Source: Eutrigla gurnardus
Lineage: Eukaryota > Chordata > Actinopteri > Perciformes > Triglidae
Direction: 5' to 3'
DNA length: 64,000 nt
Assembly: GCA_963514095.1 (NCBI GenBank)
Contig: OY741266.1
Span: 6,106,522 to 6,170,521, forward strand
This document shows positions 58,864 through 64,000 of this stretch, one piece after another (the first letter of the stretch is position 1; every line of letters begins with the position of its first letter). A program made the position numbers and the translations under genes. The notes beneath the pieces are model-generated. The model searched no databases and was not told the origin of the DNA. It saw only the letters and a program-made list of their open reading frames with translations.

Positions 58864-61800
58864 TGCGTTGCTTGTGATCTAATTATGTAAAATCTTTGCA
58901 CATTATAGAACCTATTCACTGCTTTAGCTCCCTTATCTTAGCCACAGTGTTTAAGTAGCCTTTATCTAAAAACAGGAGGCACGGAGGATGCAAACCCTGG
59001 TCTCCGGTGAAGTCCTGTGCTCTGTACATCCAGAAATTACTTATATTATACTTTTAATTATATTTGCTTCAAACATAATGTTAAAACTATTTAGGAGTAC
59101 ATACATGCAACTTTAAGGAGACATGTTTGAGTTTGAGTTGACAGTCGAACAACCAATTGTCAATTCCAACTCTTCAACTATGTCTGCTTGGTTCCATCCA
59201 GCTACAATGTAAACCCATCTGCATTAGTAATGAAAACTCAGAGTTACAGGAAGTAACCTACTGGAAGTTTATTTTGAAAAGAGACCACATGCATGTAACA
59301 AGCAGAGACTATGTTTCCTGTGAACACTAAAGTTTTTCTTGTCAAGATACTTTCACAATCTGAAACTGAAGCTTCGTCTTTGACACACTGAAAACTGACG
59401 CTAGAGCTGCTATGACTAGAGCGTCACAGGTTGAACGTTTAATTGTTTCTACTTAAAAAAAAACGATTTCCCCCTAATTATTGATTATGATAATTCAGAA
59501 TATCACATTAATGTAATGCTTGAACATGTGTACAGGCATAAACACTGTTCTTTCTCTTGGTACCTACGGTAGGTGTATTTCATCAACTTTACCCAGCCAA
59601 GGTGTACACCCAGTCATGGAATAATCAATATAAGCACATCTTTCACTAATGTATTGTCAAGTAGCCTACAGCAGGTCCACTCTACTATAAACACTTCATG
59701 AAAACTGAAGTGTTTCTCTGCCTGTGAAGTGTTTTCTCTGCTGGAAACAGCAGTGTGGGAGAAATGGGATTCTTGATCCAAAACTCCTACAAGGATCCTT
59801 TATTACCTGCAGGTCAACCAATGTATCCCAGAATGCAGAGCACATGCATTCTAAAATTACTACACCATGTCTTTGTTGATGATTATCTTCCTTTGACATG
59901 CACATAAGGAAAATATCCACGTTTTGTTGTGTCAGATGGAAAGCATGTGAAATTAAATCCAAAAGATTCAGAATGATACATTTCCACAGCTGAGGTGAGT
60001 ATCTTCATTATTATTAGGGAAATGGAGTTCAGCCTCATCTTTGTCAGAACTCCCATCAACACATACAGGATGCCAATGTGTGCATCTCATCACAGAACTG
60101 TAGTTTATGTTACAATTCTAGAATGTTATGTCAACAGAGTAGACAGAGGGACTGTTTAAGCCGGTGTTGAGGAGACATGCCTCTCCTCTAACTGCCTACA
60201 TCTGAGTGTCTTCTGATACGCCAACTGGCTAAACAGCCTTCGAGGCAGCTACCAATACCAGCCATGCCCGTTAAGGGCAGCTCTCCTCTTATTGATCTGG
60301 GCACTTGTTATGGTGCTAGGATGTGATTTAATGACTTAATATAAGCCCCAAGGTTCTGTTTACTTCAGTAGATTAGAGTAACCAATACGAACCTGAGATG
60401 TAAACACACTTTAACCCTAATGTTTAGGCCTTTCCCTAGGATGGAGATGACTCCTTGGACTGTGTTTGCAGCTAGTTAGCCAGTGCTCTGCTTGGTTCCA
60501 TTGCTGTCGATACTATTAGGCCAAAATCACTGGTACCCTGAGATGTGTTGGCCTTCACACAAGTTATTCCTGTAGGCAGCTACTATTATAGTGGGGTTGG
60601 CAGCATAGGGGAGAACTTCTTCGTGACATGCCATGTCCTAAAACGACTTTTGCACATCCAACTGCAGCTGGGGACGACCTTCTCAAAACGTTGCCTATTG
60701 CGGTGGTGTTCATTTCCGTTGTGCTCCATCATTCTCCTGCCACAAGGGGCAGCAAGAGGAGTTACATTATGCATTATTTAGATTTTGGAATATTTTTTAT
60801 TGTATCTACTTTTGGGAGTTTCCCACTGGAACTGATATCAAGTGGGTAGGCGTGGGGAGCTTCTGGATGTACATATCAGATCAATATTGTCCTTTAAGCC
60901 CATGACCAGTGTTTGCGTAGCCAGCCGGAAATCCTCCCACAAATTGCTGTAGCTTTGTAATACAGGGTAATGCATAAAGTTGGAATAAATTGCAAATGTC
61001 TTGTCTTTTATAGCACCAAACAAATGTTATGGATGAATTCATTTCACCTGGGCAATTGGGACACATAATGTAATCATCGCACCTGATTAAAAGTGATTAC
61101 TGATGCATTTAAATAGGAATAAATAGAGGATTGTGTCTGAAAACAAAATTTCCCATCTTTATGGGCAACAGTGTAGATCTGGCATAGAGTGTCGCCAAAC
61201 CAATTTTCATGATAAGCATTTGGTTCCTCACCATATCCACCCTTCATGGCATAGTATTTAGATCTTTTAACGTGGGCGATGACAAGGTATTTCTGAGTTT
61301 CACACTCTTGATTTAGATTCCAATAGCACAGGTTCAGGCTTTTTAACTTCTGTTGTACACATTATCTTGATAATTATCTCCTTGGATTGCTATGGTAGTA
61401 ACTGTTCGATTGGAAGTCTAAATCTATCAGTTGCAAAGTGGACTGTGGAGGAGGGCCGCTGGATGATGATACCAGGCCAGCTGCTGGGGTGATCTGTTGG
61501 TCGAGTTGAAGGTTACAGTAGTGGCAGCATAGGCTGGAGTGCCTTCTTTTTGCCAAGTTTGAGTTTTCTGATCTCCGTGTCTCCGAAGGTGAGATTGTAA
61601 TACCCCAAAACCTCCCATTTGCTACTTAACACTTCTCTATTTTTATCAAATGTACATCAGTATACCCATTATTATTGATTGCATACATGAATCAAGAATT
61701 TTATAAGGTTAGTTGACCAGAATCCATTTTTTTACAGACTCAGGGTAAGTAAATGCAAACTGCATGCATGGTGGTCAAATTGTGTGTTTTGCCAGCACAT

Positions 61801-63765
61801 GGAAGGTTTTTTTTCATTCATTAAACAGTTTCTGATTCCAGAAATCACTAAAAGAAGTAAAACAAGTCCATTGGCAAAATGATAACATGTTGAAAAATGT
61901 TTCAGAATATAAGGCTTTAGATTGAATATCATACTGAATAACATGTTAAGATGTGCATTTTGTTTGTGAAAGATTTTTCTCACTGTTGTTTCTGGTGCTG
62001 TATCCTTGAGTTCATCACCAAGGACAAATGCTATGTATATATTCCTCAGCCAGAATGGTTCCTGAACATTCACTGTAGCTGCAGGTAAAGACAGGCTAAT
62101 GATGTGTATGGGCAGCAACAGCTTCCTTGAAAAGGATGTGAACAACAGTGATTGGAATGCAGAATTTAAACTGCTGTCTATGGTTAGAAGGCAAAAATGA
62201 ACATGAGCATGACTGTGGTGCATTTCATGCAGACAGTAAGTCAATTGGAAGCTAACATAAACGTATGACAATATAATCAGGCAGGTATTAAAAAGGATTA
62301 ACATTTTCATCGTAAAGAATCAGCATTTAATGTGCATATTTATTTATTGTGAGCTGTGCTGTATAATAATTATTCTCTCACACTATGCTTTTAATGCTCT
62401 TATGATATCTTGCAATACCTTATAATCTTACATAATACCAAATATATCTCTTTTTTAAAAGGCTGTGACAAAGTCCTAAATTCACATTCATGGTAGCAAA
62501 ATTCAAAATAGCAATACAATGACTCACAGTGATTAAGGACAGAACGTTGCAGATGTAGTGTTTTGGGGTGGATATATGGTGCCCTTCACTTCACAGAGGT
62601 TTCTGTACATTTGATTTGTATACTTAAAACTTCCGGCCAGGATGCTGTTTTGTATGGATATTCATGGTCTCTTGAGGATGAATCCTGATGATTTGACCCA
62701 CTGACTATTCCTTTAGTCACACCATCAGGTCTATGTCCATTCATAGAAAAGACGTATCAAATCTAACTAGCATGCCATGAAATTGGGCATATTCTTTCTC
62801 CACAGCAGATACAGCTTTTGTATTTTGGACACACCATGAGCTTTTCCCTTGGTCACATTCTGCTCCATTACACATAACATATATCATAGTCCACACACAT
62901 AAGATATCTAATTTAGCAGATTGTCATGAATGTTGGCAATCATACTGTAAAATGCTCCTAAAGGGATGATGCCATGCCATTTACAAGAGCCAACTGAAGA
63001 ACGAACTCCACATTTCTAATGACCTTTAAGGCTTTTAGAAAAAAGCTAAATCATTCCTATGTTCAATCATGTTATTGTGTGTTTTGAGCATTGTCACCAC
63101 TGAAGCTAACCTGCAAGGCTCATTCTTGACTATATATTGATAGAAGTTATGGTTACTCTGATTATTCTAGGTTAAGGTGAGGTCCAGCAACAGCTGATGT
63201 GGTGGGTACAATAATTATCATATTTGTATGATAATTCTGTCACATGTTAAATGCACTGGGCCGCATCAATGATGCCCAAAAGTGACATAATGTACGATTA
63301 GTTGATCATTTTGTGAGGCGTACTGCACTTTCTTAGTTTGATTATGATCCAGATGAATCCTACTTGTGTGTACACATCTCTTCTCAAGTGATTTGTAGCT
63401 GTGTCAAAAAGTAATTTCAACATGTGTTCTTTGAAATCACACATTTGCTCCTACTTGTTCTCATGGTTATGACTAACATAGGAGAATATTCCTCATACAA
63501 TGATCATATAAAGCCTTTGGTATACAGTTAAACGTTATTCTTTTTCAACGTGATACTGCCCTGTTCAGTTTACACAGTAATCATATACAGAGCTGCTCTA
63601 CAGAGGTAAAAAGTCATTCACTTCCATATACATATGAGTTATGAATGCCGGCAAGAATTATAAAAGTTAGACCTGGAAAAAAACTGCCTACTGTGAAATC
63701 ATGCATTACTCATCCACTATTCAGTGGGAACCCAGTTTGATATTGTATATCTGTTTTGTTTCGTT
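58864..63765. other. No gene seen; may hold 3' flank of a minus-strand gene
   Basis: AT-rich DNA without a recognised gene. A minus-strand frame of 192 codons at 62310-61732 is long for chance but hydrophobic, mixed, and matches nothing I know. If the exon at 63766 is real, part of this stretch is its 3' untranslated or downstream region. Confidence 0.4.
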
Positions 63766-63848
63766 TTATAGATCCTTCCACACAAAGTCGGAGTTCTGCT
63801 TGTCACGAATGAAATAGAGCCAGAGGATCTTCGGTGTGGGCGACTCCA
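63766..63848 (-). CDS. Candidate last coding exon, protein not recognised
   Basis: On the minus strand a pyrimidine-rich tract (63880-63851) ends in AG at 63850-63849. The open frame that follows in phase 1 reads ESPTPKILWLYFIRDKQN, then SDFVWKDL, and ends at TAA (63768-63766). The composition, with many W, F, Y, D and K and no low complexity, is that of a folded protein's C-terminus. I do not recognise the family and give no symbol. The rest of the gene would lie right of the window. A rival reading exists on the plus strand (acceptor at 63771, donor-like GT after 63878), so the strand is not certain. Confidence 0.35.
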
Positions 63849-64000
63849 CTGGAATTCACAGAAAGACACAAGAACAGAGGTGTGCCTGCATGGACACACA
63901 CATATAGGGATTTACAGACAATGGCTGTGTAAATCGCACTAAAAAGCTTGTTTCGAGAAGTTCCAGATTTTTACAACCTGGGTGTTATTTTTGTAATTTA
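63849..64000. other. Possible intron at window edge
   Basis: If the exon at 63766-63848 is real, this is the 3' part of its upstream intron. Otherwise nothing is recognised. Confidence 0.3.

Noticed and set aside
1..64000. CRISPR array, operon, prophage or other prokaryotic system
   Set aside because: No spacer-repeat arrays, no closely packed genes; all features point to vertebrate nuclear DNA.

Overview
The window looks like nuclear DNA of a percomorph-type teleost fish. It is AT-rich and gene-poor, with many long (CA)n, (CT)n, (GT)n and triplet tracts. Its transposon mix is the usual fish one: hAT, Tc1, Harbinger-like, TTAA-target fold-back elements, L2/Rex-type LINEs and a Ty3/Gypsy remnant. 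I see no bacterial or viral gene organisation, no rRNA, tRNA or CRISPR, and no intact protein-coding gene. Nearly all longer open frames are transposon remnants, low-complexity frames or chance frames.

Left part (1-14 kb): a 1.43-kb fold-back element at a TTAA site carries a GC-rich three-unit tandem repeat. It is followed by a common dispersed repeat and a truncated Ty3/Gypsy copy on the minus strand (LTR, primer-binding site, gag, broken protease, start of RT). A GGAT minisatellite is split by a 900-bp hAT element with a perfect 8-bp target duplication. At 11.3 kb a 202-bp block, copied from a sequence 2.2 kb downstream, is flanked by an exact 26-bp duplication.

Middle (14-37 kb): mostly unannotatable DNA with microsatellites, a 42-bp minisatellite, a cysteine-rich frame, a CCAAT/CRE-like cluster, a CpG-rich repeat ending in GGGCCCTA, and two fragments of a Myb/SANT-like DNA-binding domain. 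Some AT-rich segments could be conserved non-coding elements, but this cannot be shown from one sequence.

Transposon-dense part (37-57 kb): a broken L2-like LINE, further LINE 3' pieces, a UnaL2/SINE-type tail, a 337-bp hAT-like MITE with 8-bp duplication, an internally deleted LINE, an 847-bp hAT element with a degenerate BED finger, a hAT end abutting a Tc1 copy (DD34E residues present, frames broken), a second fold-back element inside a LINE 3' fragment, a Tc1 copy interrupted by a Harbinger-like element, and a 1.0-kb hAT element with a terminal 30-bp hairpin. Several insertions are nested, so their order in time can be read.

Right end (57-64 kb): a microsatellite cluster, then unremarkable DNA, then a candidate last coding exon on the minus strand at 63.77-63.85 kb. 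If real, the host gene lies mainly to the right of this window and most of the window is downstream intergenic DNA. No operon-like cooperation exists; the relationships between features are insertion and decay.
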